Shown here: positions 20,030-29,823 of the stretch, one piece after another
Layout of the letters: each line of letters starts with the position of its first letter
Numbering within the stretch: the stretch's first letter is position 1
From: Ignavibacteria bacterium
GTDB taxonomy: Bacteria > Bacteroidota > Ignavibacteria > Tepidaquicellales > Tepidaquicellaceae
Assembly: GCA_016783945.1 (NCBI GenBank)
Contig: JADHVP010000019.1
Coordinates: forward strand, 1 to 40,190
DNA: 40,190 bases
Reading direction: 5' to 3'
Notes under the pieces: generated by a model
The model's database searches: none
Told to the model about the DNA's origin: nothing
Seen by the model: only the letters and a program-made list of their open reading frames with translations
Position numbers and translations under genes: made by a program

Positions 20030-20752
20030 TTATAATTTACCTTGTTTTTTCATATCAATACCAAAATTAGTTAAAAATGCAAGATCATCAAATTTCTCTT
20101 TATGAATTGTTAATGTTCCGTTCTCTAATAGAAAAAATTTCTTCCATTTATATTGATAATTATGACTTGAAACAAAATAAGCCCAAATGAATCCGCCAAA
20201 AACGAATCTATATAATCTATATCCCTCAATTCTTAAGTATTCTGGATTCAACATTAAACCTTCTATCAATTTTGAATCATCTATTATAACTGCAATTTGT
20301 AGACAACCATATTCATAATATTTACCAGGTTTTTCATTATAAATCATTTTTCTTATTATCTCTTGGTGAGGACCCAATTCTATATATCTGAATATTTCTT
20401 TTGACGATATAGAAGCTCTCCATAAAATTGATAGCTGAAAAAGTTTCATTAAAACATAATCAACTTTTTTAATAACAATAATCTTATCATCTTGAATAAC
20501 ATTATTTGTTGTTTTGTTAAAAAAAACATCATTGACATATTTCTCGTATCTACCAATTTGCTGTTCGCAATCATTACATAGCAAATATTCTCTCAAACCC
20601 TTTTGCATAAACTTATTCTTTTCATTTAATTTTGTTGATATTTCAAAAAATCTATGTTTTGAATCGTACATAGATTTGTAAAAAAACTCTGATATAATGT
20701 GAGAATTTATAAGTGTTTTATCTTTAAGACATAATTTACATTGACCTTTCAT
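20030..20752 (-). CDS. HNH-like / zinc-ribbon protein of unknown function (240 aa)
   Basis: CKLCLKDKTLINSHIISEFFYK...LLCNDCEQQIG: CxxC...SHIIxEF...CxxC layout resembling HNH-associated proteins. Confidence 0.55.
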   Translation of the reverse strand: MKGQCKLCLKDKTLINSHIISEFFYKSMYDSKHRFFEISTKLNEKNKFMQKGLREYLLCNDCEQQIGRYEKYVNDVFFNKTTNNVIQDDKIIVIKKVDYVLMKLFQLSILWRASISSKEIFRYIELGPHQEIIRKMIYNEKPGKYYEYGCLQIAVIIDDSKLIEGLMLNPEYLRIEGYRLYRFVFGGFIWAYFVSSHNYQYKWKKFFLLENGTLTIHKEKFDDLAFLTNFGIDMKKQGKL

Positions 20753-20849
20753 CTTATAAAAAGTTTGCTTTAAAAAGAATCATCTTTTATTAATCAATAT
20801 ACCCATCCTCCTCAACAATCTCCCCTCAAAAATTTCCTCAAAAAACCAA

Positions 20850-20976
20850 AAAGGCAACCCCACTCTTAAAATGCATTTTGAAAGGAGACATCGTGTGCAG
20901 GGCTGCCTTTAATAATCCCCCCGCCCTGTAAACCCCCAGGGCAACTGTTGACCTGACCTCAGTTACGGGGCGGGGG
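20850..20976. other. GC-rich structured intergenic element (candidate ncRNA or leader)
   Basis: Stem 20850-20860/20900-20910 (aaaggcaaccc/gggctgccttt) and 14-bp stem cccccgccctgtaa/ttacggggcggggg (20918-20931/20963-20976). Confidence 0.5.
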
Positions 20977-21137
20977 AAAGTATGATATAGATTACGGTAC
21001 TATCTTCGTTTCGACACCAAAATTTATTTTCATACTTTTATTAATATTTCATTTTTCAATCGCAAGTTTTTTTAGCTTTACAAAACATTTTATTTTATTT
21101 AACGTTGCAATAACTAAAAGCGAAATTTATAAAAAAG

Positions 21138-22340
21138 ATGATATTAACATATAAACTTAATTCAAACATGATGAAATATAAAATTATTATCCCGATAGCT
21201 TTCGTGTTAACGTTAGTAGCGGGATTCGTGTTAGGCAAAATGTTATTTCCTGATTACTTCAACACCAATAAAGATTCGAATTTTAAAATTGCTTCTTTCG
21301 ATAAGAGCCAGACAACTGATAACATAAGTGACGACAGACACAATGCAATAACGAAAGCGATTGAGATGGTTTCACCTTCTATCGTTGGAATAAACGTCGA
21401 AGAAGAACGCGAAGTGAGCAATCCATTTTTCAATGACCCGTTCTTCAGACAATTTTTTGGAGAGCAGGGTCCTCAAAAGCAAATCGTAAGGGGACTTGGT
21501 TCGGGTTTTATTATTTCTGAGGATGGTTATATTTTGACCAACGACCACGTTGCAGGCAATGCAACAAAGATATCTGTTACGCTGACTTCCGGTGAGACAG
21601 TAAATGCAGAGCTTATCGGTTCAGACCCGACTACCGACGTCGCGTTATTGAAAATAGACAAAGATGGTCTGCCTTTTGTTAAAATTGGAAATGCGGACAA
21701 TGTAATTATCGGTGAATGGGTAATTGCTTTGGGCAATCCTTTTGGTTTGTTCGAGATAAACGATAAGCCGACTGTGACGGTCGGAGTTGTGAGTGCGGCG
21801 AATATGAAAGTGAGTGCTGATGGCAGAAGAGTTTATAAAGATATGATTCAGACGGACGCATCGATAAATGCCGGAAACTCCGGAGGTCCTCTTATCGACG
21901 CAAACGGATACGTCATTGGTATGAACACGATCATCTTTACAGGAAATCAGTTTAGTTCCGGGAGTATTGGTGTTGGGTTCGCGATATCTATTAATCGTGT
22001 GATGAAGATTGTCGAAGAGCTTAAAGACAAAGGCTCAATCAATAGGAATTTCAATGTTGGATTCAGGATACAGGGAATCGATGACCAATTGGCAAAATAT
22101 TACAAGCTTGAGAATAAGGATGGGGTGATTGTTACTCAAATAATGCAAGGCAGTATTTCTGACAAAGCCGGATTAAAAGCGGAAGACATAATAATTTTTG
22201 TCAACGATGAGAAAATAAAAAATGAGCAGGATTTAATTTTTGCGATTAATGATATGAGAGTAGGAGACGTTTTGAAATTAAAGGTACTCAGAAATGGTAA
22301 TGAAGAAATTATCGAAATGAAATTGGTCTCGGAGAAGTAG
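21138..22340 (+). CDS. HtrA/DegP-like trypsin-like serine protease with PDZ domain (start may be the internal Met of MKYKIII)
   Basis: TNDHVAGNA, TTDVALLKID, GNSGGPLIDANG; C-terminal PDZ. Confidence 0.95.
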   Translation: MILTYKLNSNMMKYKIIIPIAFVLTLVAGFVLGKMLFPDYFNTNKDSNFKIASFDKSQTTDNISDDRHNAITKAIEMVSPSIVGINVEEEREVSNPFFNDPFFRQFFGEQGPQKQIVRGLGSGFIISEDGYILTNDHVAGNATKISVTLTSGETVNAELIGSDPTTDVALLKIDKDGLPFVKIGNADNVIIGEWVIALGNPFGLFEINDKPTVTVGVVSAANMKVSADGRRVYKDMIQTDASINAGNSGGPLIDANGYVIGMNTIIFTGNQFSSGSIGVGFAISINRVMKIVEELKDKGSINRNFNVGFRIQGIDDQLAKYYKLENKDGVIVTQIMQGSISDKAGLKAEDIIIFVNDEKIKNEQDLIFAINDMRVGDVLKLKVLRNGNEEIIEMKLVSEK

Positions 22341-22373
22341 AAAAGTTTACGATCCTGATTTTTAATACGTAAA

Positions 22374-22409
22374 AACCCCTTGATATCGTTTGTTAAATAT
22401 CAAGGGGTT
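22374..22409. terminator. Bidirectional terminator between convergent htrA and bactofilin genes
   Basis: Perfect 13-bp stem aaccccttgatat/atatcaaggggtt, A-run before and T-rich after. Confidence 0.8.
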
Positions 22410-22436
22410 ATTAATTTAATGATTATAAAAACTGTT

Positions 22437-22871
22437 CTACACTTCCTCTTCGACTTCAGGAGTTTCTTCTTTTTCGGAAATCATATTCTGTTCTGTTGTT
22501 TCAGTCATTTTGCTTTGCCCGTTAAACTTCGAGCCATGCTCCATAATTAAATTATCTACTGCTATATCACCCATGACAGAACCACCTCTTTTTATTTCAA
22601 GCTTGTGGGCTTTTATATTTCCGTTTACATTACCGTAAACAACAACTTCCACCGAGCTTACATCTCCCTCGATCACTCCCTTTTCCCCGATAACCAGACC
22701 GCCTTCGCCTCTGAGGTGACCGATTACATTACCATCAATTCTTGTATAATCGGGAGAAAACAAATCTCCTTCAAATTTACAACCTTCACTGATGAGTGTT
22801 TTAATCTGTGCATTGTCCGATTTTGATGAAGAAGAAATAGGAAATGTTTGTTTGTCTTTTTGTCCGAACAT
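22437..22871 (-). CDS. Bactofilin (polymer-forming cytoskeletal protein)
   Basis: ISEGCKFEGDLFSPDYTRIDGNVIGHLRGEGGLVIGEKGVIEGDVSSVEVVVYGNVNGNI. Confidence 0.9.
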   Translation of the reverse strand: MFGQKDKQTFPISSSSKSDNAQIKTLISEGCKFEGDLFSPDYTRIDGNVIGHLRGEGGLVIGEKGVIEGDVSSVEVVVYGNVNGNIKAHKLEIKRGGSVMGDIAVDNLIMEHGSKFNGQSKMTETTEQNMISEKEETPEVEEEV

Positions 22872-22880
22872 TTTTTTTAT

Positions 22881-23708
22881 TTAATTTAGATTTAAGAAAT
22901 CATTTGGATTAATGTCTGTTCCGTTCTTTCTGATTTCGTAATGAAGATGGGGTCCTGTCGATCTGCCTGTATTTCCGACATAGCCGATTATATCACCCGC
23001 TTTTACGTTTTGACCTGTTGTTACATTAATTTCAGATAGGTGTCCGTAAAGACTGGAATAACTATGTTTGTGCCTGATGATGACACATTTTCCATAACCG
23101 TTGTGATAGTCAGCCAGTTCAACAACGCCGTCTGCTGTACATTCAACTTTATCACCTATTTCTCCTTTGAAGTCTATGCCGGAATGAAATTCAAAACTTC
23201 TTCCCCCGAATGGATTTGTTCTGTTACCATATTCGGAACTTACCTCCCCGATGTAAGGATATCCAAGAGGAATTTCTTGAATATTACTTAGAATAAAATC
23301 TGTATGCTTATCGTAAAAATCGTATACAGTATAATCAACTCTTTCCGGATTATATTCCCCGCCGATTCCAGATGTATCAGTACTGATGCCTTTTTCTCTT
23401 AAGAAGTTATTAATATTAAAAATTCTTTGCTCAATATTATTGATCTTATTCTTAATATGCAAACTATCCATTACCTCTACATCTTTTTCCAAAGATACAA
23501 TTTTGCTATGAAGTTTAGAATTATTATTCTGCGAGATTATTAATCCTAAAAAAAGTGATAGAGTAATTAATGCAAATGCAATAATCGATGCAGAAGCAAT
23601 TTTTGCATAAAGCCTGAATCTTTGAACATGTTTTGTAGGTATATTGAAGGATTTTGTTTCGTGATTGTCATTACTGACAAATAAAACGGTAGTAAATTTT
23701 TTATTCAT
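22881..23708 (-). CDS. M23 family peptidoglycan endopeptidase, membrane-anchored
   Basis: HSGIDFKGEIGDKVECTADGVV...YGHLSEINV...GNTGRSTGPHLHYEIRKNG; N-terminal TM. Confidence 0.95.
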   Translation of the reverse strand: MNKKFTTVLFVSNDNHETKSFNIPTKHVQRFRLYAKIASASIIAFALITLSLFLGLIISQNNNSKLHSKIVSLEKDVEVMDSLHIKNKINNIEQRIFNINNFLREKGISTDTSGIGGEYNPERVDYTVYDFYDKHTDFILSNIQEIPLGYPYIGEVSSEYGNRTNPFGGRSFEFHSGIDFKGEIGDKVECTADGVVELADYHNGYGKCVIIRHKHSYSSLYGHLSEINVTTGQNVKAGDIIGYVGNTGRSTGPHLHYEIRKNGTDINPNDFLNLN

Positions 23709-23928
23709 ACACTGATTTGATTAGAACAAAGCACAATGTAATGATAATAATTTATAATCTCTATTGAAATTATTATAACTTTTCAACTATCTTTTATAGA
23801 GTCAAAGACCTATAGAAATGACTTAGTCAAGTATTCATAGTCGTAAAAGTAATCTTAAAGTAAGCGAATATGTTTAACATTTTATATATTCAACAATAAT
23901 CTTTCAATTATTAACAAAGTCTTTTTTA

Positions 23929-23959
23929 TTGTTTTTGAATACACTTAAATCTATATTTG
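23929..23959 (+). promoter_or_regulatory. Bacteroidota-type promoter (TTG - N20 - TATATTTG)
   Basis: TAnnTTTG -7 element at 23952-23959 with TTG at 23929-23931, ~30 nt before the ABC ATPase start. Confidence 0.5.
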
Positions 23960-23989
23960 TAAATTATTAATTAAATTGAATCACAATTC

Positions 23990-24982
23990 ATGTCTGAGAT
24001 ACTTCTGGATATAAGAAATCTTAAAAAGTACTTCCCAATAAAAAAAGGTATTTTTTCTAAAACAACTGGTAATGTTAAGGCTGTCGACGATGTTACATTT
24101 ACTATTAAGAAAGGTGAAACCTTAGGTCTGGTAGGGGAGTCGGGTTGTGGAAAAACAACTGTTGGTAGAAGTATCTTAAGATTGATAGAACCCACCGCTG
24201 GGAATGTTTTTTTTGAAGGTAAGGATATTATGACTTTAGATACGAAAGAGTTAAAAACGATTCGTAAGGAAATGCAGATTATTTTTCAGGATCCTTATTC
24301 TTCTCTAAATCCTCGTATTACCGTCGGGGGTATGTTAATGGAAATTTTAAAGTTTCACGAGATTGCAGATGGAGAAGCCGCAGAAAAAAGGGTTGAAGAA
24401 ATTCTTGATACGGTTGGCTTAAGAAAAATACATGCACGAAGGTACCCGCATGAGTTTTCAGGCGGACAAAGGCAGCGTATTGGTGTTGCGAGAGCATTAG
24501 CTGTCGAACCAAAGTTTATTGTTTGTGATGAACCGGTTTCAGCACTTGATGTGTCGATACAATCACAGATAATAAATTTGCTTATGGATCTTCAAAAAGA
24601 GATGCACCTTACTTATTTATTTATATCTCATGACCTGTCTGTGGTAGAGCATATCTCAGATACAGTTAGCATAATGTATCTTGGAAAATTGGTTGAAGTT
24701 GCAGGATGTGAAGAAGTATATGAATCACCCAGGCACCCTTATACTGAAGCTTTACTATCAGCCGTACCGGTACCCGATCCGAGAAATAAATCAAAACGAA
24801 TTCTTCTTCCCGGTGATGTCCCATCTCCTGCGAACGCTCCGTCCGGATGTCACTTCCATCCAAGGTGTCCTAAAGTTTTTGGGGATTGCAGTTCGATTTG
24901 TCCCGAGCTTGCCGGTGGTGAGCATAAGGTAAGATGCCTTCTTTATCCTGAGTCTTATCCTTCCAAAATAAAGGCAGCCTAA
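23990..24982 (+). CDS. Oligopeptide/dipeptide ABC transporter ATP-binding protein (OppF/DppF-like)
   Basis: GESGCGKTT, SGGQRQRIGVARAL, FHPRCP C-terminal oligopeptide-transporter motif. Confidence 0.95.
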   Translation: MSEILLDIRNLKKYFPIKKGIFSKTTGNVKAVDDVTFTIKKGETLGLVGESGCGKTTVGRSILRLIEPTAGNVFFEGKDIMTLDTKELKTIRKEMQIIFQDPYSSLNPRITVGGMLMEILKFHEIADGEAAEKRVEEILDTVGLRKIHARRYPHEFSGGQRQRIGVARALAVEPKFIVCDEPVSALDVSIQSQIINLLMDLQKEMHLTYLFISHDLSVVEHISDTVSIMYLGKLVEVAGCEEVYESPRHPYTEALLSAVPVPDPRNKSKRILLPGDVPSPANAPSGCHFHPRCPKVFGDCSSICPELAGGEHKVRCLLYPESYPSKIKAA

Positions 24983-25115
24983 TTTGTTTTCTTGATTTAT
25001 TAAATATTTAAAAGATTGAATCTTTATAATTGAGATTTCAGATTCACATCTCTCATTTGATGTGTAGAAAATTATTTTTATTATGGTTACATTTTAAAAA
25101 ATTAATTCTAGTATT

Positions 25116-26963
25116 ATGAAAAAGTTAATACTATTTATCCATTCTGTTTTTATTATTGCAATACTTTTCTCTTTTATTTTTAAACCATCAAGACTAATTA
25201 CTTATACAGAATCATCATACGGTTTACAAACAATAAATCTTGAATCAGGAAGAACCGAAATTGAAATGGAAGATATAAATGATGATGGTTTTAAAGATAT
25301 ACTTTCTATAGGAGATCACGGTAGTCCATACGTTAATTCACAGGAACATGGAATTATGGTATGGTTTGGAAATGGAACAGGCAGTAACTGGTCGATTTAC
25401 CAGATGGGCAATTTTGGTTATGGTGGGATTGCAGTAGGAGATGCAAACAACGATGGTTTTAAGGATGTAGGTTATGGGATACATCATGATTATTCGAGTA
25501 CTGACCTTGGAGATCAATTACTCGAAGTAGCTTTGGGTGATGGTTCCGGTATGAACTGGACAGCATGGGATGACAGCCTTGCATCGCAGGGAGAGACATG
25601 GGGAATGTTCGGAACGGATTTCGGTGATGTAAACAATGATGGTCTCCTGGACGTTGGTTCGATTTCGTTTGGATGTTGTGCAGGAGTTCATGTTTACAAA
25701 AATCTTGGAACAGGTACATGGAGACAAACTTTTGGTTTTATTGGCGGTAACTCAACTATGGAATTTTATTTCGGGGATTTTAATAAAGACGGAAATTTAG
25801 ATTTTGCAGTTACACACCAATACGGAACACCATATTTTGGCGACGGAACAGGTAATTTTACATTGAAACATAATAATCTACCAGCACCTGGTAATATAGG
25901 CTTAAAAGGTGTTTCAATTGGAGATGTAGACAAAGATGGTGCAGATGACCTTTCTTTTATTGGAACAAGTGGGAGTGTACAGGTCTGGACATGGAATGAG
26001 TCGTCACTGCAATGGAATAATTTATCTGGAAATCTTCCATCATCAAGCAGTTATTCAGCGACTGTTTTATACGATATGGATATGGATGGTTTCAAAGATA
26101 TTGTTTTATTTGGCTCGGGTACATGTACTGTCTATGGAGGTAATGGTGGTTCAACCTGGACGCAAATCGCATCGTTCACAACTCCACCTTCCGGAACGTA
26201 TTCGGATATAACCGTTGGTGATGCTGATAATAACGGTTATCCGGACATAGCAATTTTAGCAAAAGAAGGATCATGGCCAAGTGATATTAATAGGCTTAGA
26301 TTTTTTAAAGAATCGTCTACAGTTGCATCGTTAGTGGTAATACCAGATTACCCGATAGGAGCTGAAAAGTTTAAAGAAAATTCTATAAGGTTTATAAAAT
26401 GGATAAGTGCTGTTCCACCAGGAGCAAATCCAAAGGTTAAACTGGAGCTTTCATCAACCGGTATCACAGGTCCCTGGATTTTAATCGCTGACAGCTTGCC
26501 TAATAATGGTAGATATCAATGGCAGGTACCAGGTGCAATAAATTCTACTAACTGTTTTATCAGATATACATTATTTATACCGGATAGTGCCAGCTCGGTT
26601 ACTTCTATCACACCGAATGCTTTTACAATTAGCGGTTTGGTTGGTTTAACCAATCAAACTCAAACAGTAAATAAATTTAAACTCTTTCAAAACTACCCAA
26701 ATCCATTCAACCCGTATACTACTATTAAATACATAGCACCGCTATCTTCATTCATAAATTTAAGAGTGTATGATATTAATGGCAGAGAAATAAAAAATTT
26801 ATATACTGGTGAACAGTCCGCAGGAGAGTATGAGTTGATTTGGGATGGGAAAGATTTTAGCGGAAATGATGTTGCTTCCGGTATTTATTTTATTAAGTTA
26901 AAAGCAGTATCGAGTAACAGTAAGGAATTCATACAGGTTCGAAAGATGATGCTGTTAAGATAA
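25116..26963 (+). CDS. FG-GAP/VCBS-repeat secreted protein with T9SS type A C-terminal sorting domain
   Basis: Repeated D(I/V)NDDGFKDI-type Ca-binding repeats; C-terminal FQNYPNPFNPYTTIKY...YDINGREI...SGIYFIKL. Confidence 0.9.
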   Translation: MKKLILFIHSVFIIAILFSFIFKPSRLITYTESSYGLQTINLESGRTEIEMEDINDDGFKDILSIGDHGSPYVNSQEHGIMVWFGNGTGSNWSIYQMGNFGYGGIAVGDANNDGFKDVGYGIHHDYSSTDLGDQLLEVALGDGSGMNWTAWDDSLASQGETWGMFGTDFGDVNNDGLLDVGSISFGCCAGVHVYKNLGTGTWRQTFGFIGGNSTMEFYFGDFNKDGNLDFAVTHQYGTPYFGDGTGNFTLKHNNLPAPGNIGLKGVSIGDVDKDGADDLSFIGTSGSVQVWTWNESSLQWNNLSGNLPSSSSYSATVLYDMDMDGFKDIVLFGSGTCTVYGGNGGSTWTQIASFTTPPSGTYSDITVGDADNNGYPDIAILAKEGSWPSDINRLRFFKESSTVASLVVIPDYPIGAEKFKENSIRFIKWISAVPPGANPKVKLELSSTGITGPWILIADSLPNNGRYQWQVPGAINSTNCFIRYTLFIPDSASSVTSITPNAFTISGLVGLTNQTQTVNKFKLFQNYPNPFNPYTTIKYIAPLSSFINLRVYDINGREIKNLYTGEQSAGEYELIWDGKDFSGNDVASGIYFIKLKAVSSNSKEFIQVRKMMLLR

Positions 26964-27010
26964 AGTAGTTTATTCATATTATATTCAATTCATATTTGAT
27001 ATTTTGAAGT

Positions 27011-28519
27011 ATGAAAATGAATTTATTAAACAAATCAGAAGATATTACACTCGAGAATTACTTTAGCTCTTTTAGAGAACAGGTGATTGGCAATAATGAA
27101 TATTTTGAATCTCCATACGGGAGAAAAAAAATTGTTTATGCTGATTGGATTTCGAGTGGAAGGTTATATAATCCTATCGAGGAAAAGCTAAAGAATGAAT
27201 TTGGACCTTTTGTAGGCAACACGCACACCGAAGCATCAGTTACAGGAACTTCCATGACGATTGCGTATCATATTGCAAGACAAACGATAAAAGATCATGT
27301 GAATGCGAATTCAACAGATATTATAATAACTTCCGGATCAGGCATGACGGGTGTGGTTAATAAGTTTCAGCGGATTTTAGGAATAAAACTTCCCGATAAA
27401 CTTAAAGGATATCTAAAAATTGATGATGAAACCAGACCAGTAGTCTTCGTTACTCATATGGAACATCACTCGAATCATACATCATGGCTTGAGACGATTG
27501 CTGATGTGGAATGTATTGCACCAACATCCGAAGGACTTGTTGATTTAAATGATTTTGAAAATCTTATTAAGAAATACGAAAATAGAAAAATAAAGATTGC
27601 TGCAGTTTCAGCTTGCTCAAATGTAACGGGAATTATGAATCCTGTTCACAAAATTGCAAAGTTAATACATCTTTATGGTGGATTCTGTTTTGTAGACTAT
27701 GCATGTTCTGCTCCATACGTAAACATTAACATGCATCCGGAAGATCCGCTTGAAAAACTTGATGCAATATGTTTTTCTCCCCATAAGTTTCTGGGAGGTC
27801 CCGGTAGTTCAGGTGTATTGATCTTTGATTCGAAACTATATTCGAGCAAAGTTCCTGATCAACCGGGAGGTGGTACAGTCGAATGGACAAACCCATGGGG
27901 TGAACATAAATATGTTGAAGATATTGAATCACGTGAAGATGGAGGTACTCCTGCTTTCTTACAGTCGATTAAAGCAGCTCTTTGTGTTATACTTAAAGAA
28001 GAGATGGGAACGGATAATATGTTAAAACGCGAAGAGGAAATGTTTCCAGTTTTGTTTAACGGGCTTGAGAAAATAAAGGGCATGCATATTCTTGCAAATA
28101 ATATTCAAGATAGATTGTGTGTAATATCATTTTTCATTGACGACTTACACTACAATTTATGTGTGAAGTTACTTAATGATCGTTTTGGAGTTCAGGTAAG
28201 GGGTGGTTGTTCATGTGCAGGGACGTATGGTCATTACTTACTTCATATTTCAAGAGATTACTCGAATAAATTGACTCGCAAAATTGATGAAGGCGATTTA
28301 TCTTCAAAACCAGGTTGGGTGAGACTTTCCGTACATCCTATTATGACTGATGCAGAGATAGATTATGTTTTGCACGCTATTAACGAAGTTGCTACAAAGA
28401 GTAAAAAATGGGAGAATGATTATATCTATAATCCGATGATAAACGAGTTTACAATTAAACGACATAAAAAGCAAGATTTAGAAATGCAAATGGTGAAGAA
28501 GTGGTTTAGTAATGTTTAA
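27011..28519 (+). CDS. Class V aminotransferase / cysteine desulfurase-like
   Basis: FVDYACSAPYVNINMHPEDPLEKLDAICFSPHKFLGGPGSSGVLIFD (PLP-Lys region), RGGCSCAGTYGH. Confidence 0.9.
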   Translation: MKMNLLNKSEDITLENYFSSFREQVIGNNEYFESPYGRKKIVYADWISSGRLYNPIEEKLKNEFGPFVGNTHTEASVTGTSMTIAYHIARQTIKDHVNANSTDIIITSGSGMTGVVNKFQRILGIKLPDKLKGYLKIDDETRPVVFVTHMEHHSNHTSWLETIADVECIAPTSEGLVDLNDFENLIKKYENRKIKIAAVSACSNVTGIMNPVHKIAKLIHLYGGFCFVDYACSAPYVNINMHPEDPLEKLDAICFSPHKFLGGPGSSGVLIFDSKLYSSKVPDQPGGGTVEWTNPWGEHKYVEDIESREDGGTPAFLQSIKAALCVILKEEMGTDNMLKREEEMFPVLFNGLEKIKGMHILANNIQDRLCVISFFIDDLHYNLCVKLLNDRFGVQVRGGCSCAGTYGHYLLHISRDYSNKLTRKIDEGDLSSKPGWVRLSVHPIMTDAEIDYVLHAINEVATKSKKWENDYIYNPMINEFTIKRHKKQDLEMQMVKKWFSNV

Positions 28520-28550
28520 AATAGATTCATTTTTTTTACCACCAATTACC

Positions 28551-28558
28551 TACCTTTG
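28551..28558 (+). promoter_or_regulatory. Bacteroidota-type -7 element TACCTTTG upstream of the TauE gene
   Basis: Exact TAnnTTTG match 15 nt before the ATG; T-rich tract upstream. Confidence 0.5.
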
Positions 28559-28572
28559 TAATAATAAATTAT

Positions 28573-29340
28573 ATGAGAAATTTTAGTTTACTGTTGTTAG
28601 GGTTATTGGTTGGACTTTCCAGTGCTGCTTTAGGAATTGGTGGAGGTGTAACTATGGTTCCTGCATTAACTCTGTTGTTTAAATTAGATATAAAAAAAGC
28701 TGTTGGTATATCATTAGTAACAATTATTCCTGTTGCACTATTTGGTGCAGTAACTTATTTCATTTTAGAGAGTAGTTATATAAGAATATTTGTTGCACTG
28801 TTAATAATTGTTGGTTCAGTCATCGGAGCAAAGTATGGAGCTACTATTGCGAATAAAATAAGTAGTAACATATTATCAAAAATATTTTCAGTGTTGTTAT
28901 TATTTATCGGATTAAAGCTTGTTGGATTACTTGATATTCCAATAGTATCGGATTCTAATTCAACTATTTATCCACTGCTTGTTGTTCTGGGATTACTAGC
29001 GGGTTTAAGTTCAGCTATGTTCGGAATAGGTGGTGGTGTAATATTAGTTCCTTTATTAAATCTCTTCTTCGGCTTAACGATTCACGAATCAATTGCTACA
29101 TCTTTAACAGTAATTATTCCGACAACTATTGCTGGTGCTATATTTCATAATAAACTTAATGGTATTAGTAAATCAGAAATAAAATTTCTCATTCCTACTG
29201 CTTTAGTTGGTGCTGTTGTTGGAGCTTTGACTGCCAGCAATTTACCTTCAATGACTTTAAAATTTATTTTCGGGCTATTTTTGATATTATGTTCGTTTAT
29301 AATTTTCTTCAATAAGAAAAAGCCCGGTAAGAAAAATTAA
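28573..29340 (+). CDS. TauE/SafE family membrane transporter
   Basis: Two-fold GLSSAALGIGGGVTMVPAL / GLSSAMFGIGGGVILVPLL repeats. Confidence 0.9.
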   Translation: MRNFSLLLLGLLVGLSSAALGIGGGVTMVPALTLLFKLDIKKAVGISLVTIIPVALFGAVTYFILESSYIRIFVALLIIVGSVIGAKYGATIANKISSNILSKIFSVLLLFIGLKLVGLLDIPIVSDSNSTIYPLLVVLGLLAGLSSAMFGIGGGVILVPLLNLFFGLTIHESIATSLTVIIPTTIAGAIFHNKLNGISKSEIKFLIPTALVGAVVGALTASNLPSMTLKFIFGLFLILCSFIIFFNKKKPGKKN

Positions 29341-29384
29341 TTAATCACTCGTCACCACAAATTCTAAATTATTTTTAAAACAAT

Positions 29385-29819
29385 ATGGATATACAAATAA
29401 GAGAATTTCGTATTGAAGATTATGATAACCTGATAACCTTATGGGAAAGAGCGGGTTTGGAACACAGACCGAAAGGCAGGGACAGACGTGAAAAAATTGA
29501 AAAAGAACACGGGCAAAATACATCAGTATTCCTGATCGCTGAATTAAATGGGGAATTAATCGGTTCTGTTTTTGGTTCACATGATGGAAGGAAAGGGTGG
29601 ATAAACCGTTTAGCTGTTAATCCTGACTTTCGCAAGAAAGACATCGCAAGAAAATTAGTACATGAAGCTGAGAAAAGACTTGATAAACTCGGAATAGATA
29701 TCATCGCATGTTTGATCGAGGGCTGGAATAAAGAATCGATGAAGGTTTTTGAAAAACTTGGATATGAAAAATATCCGGATGTAGCTTATTACACAAAAAG
29801 AAAAAACTGGGATATTTAA
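29385..29819 (+). CDS. GNAT family N-acetyltransferase
   Basis: INRLAVNPDFRKKDIARKLVHEAEKRL; C-terminal FEKLGYEKY. Confidence 0.9.
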   Translation: MDIQIREFRIEDYDNLITLWERAGLEHRPKGRDRREKIEKEHGQNTSVFLIAELNGELIGSVFGSHDGRKGWINRLAVNPDFRKKDIARKLVHEAEKRLDKLGIDIIACLIEGWNKESMKVFEKLGYEKYPDVAYYTKRKNWDI

Positions 29820-29823
29820 TTTG

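Noticed and set aside
20918-20976. Minus strand GAGGTCAGGTC resembles the apical motif of SRP RNA
   Set aside because: The conserved GGAAGGAAGCAG tetraloop segment that should follow is absent (AACAGTTGCCC instead), so SRP RNA is not called.
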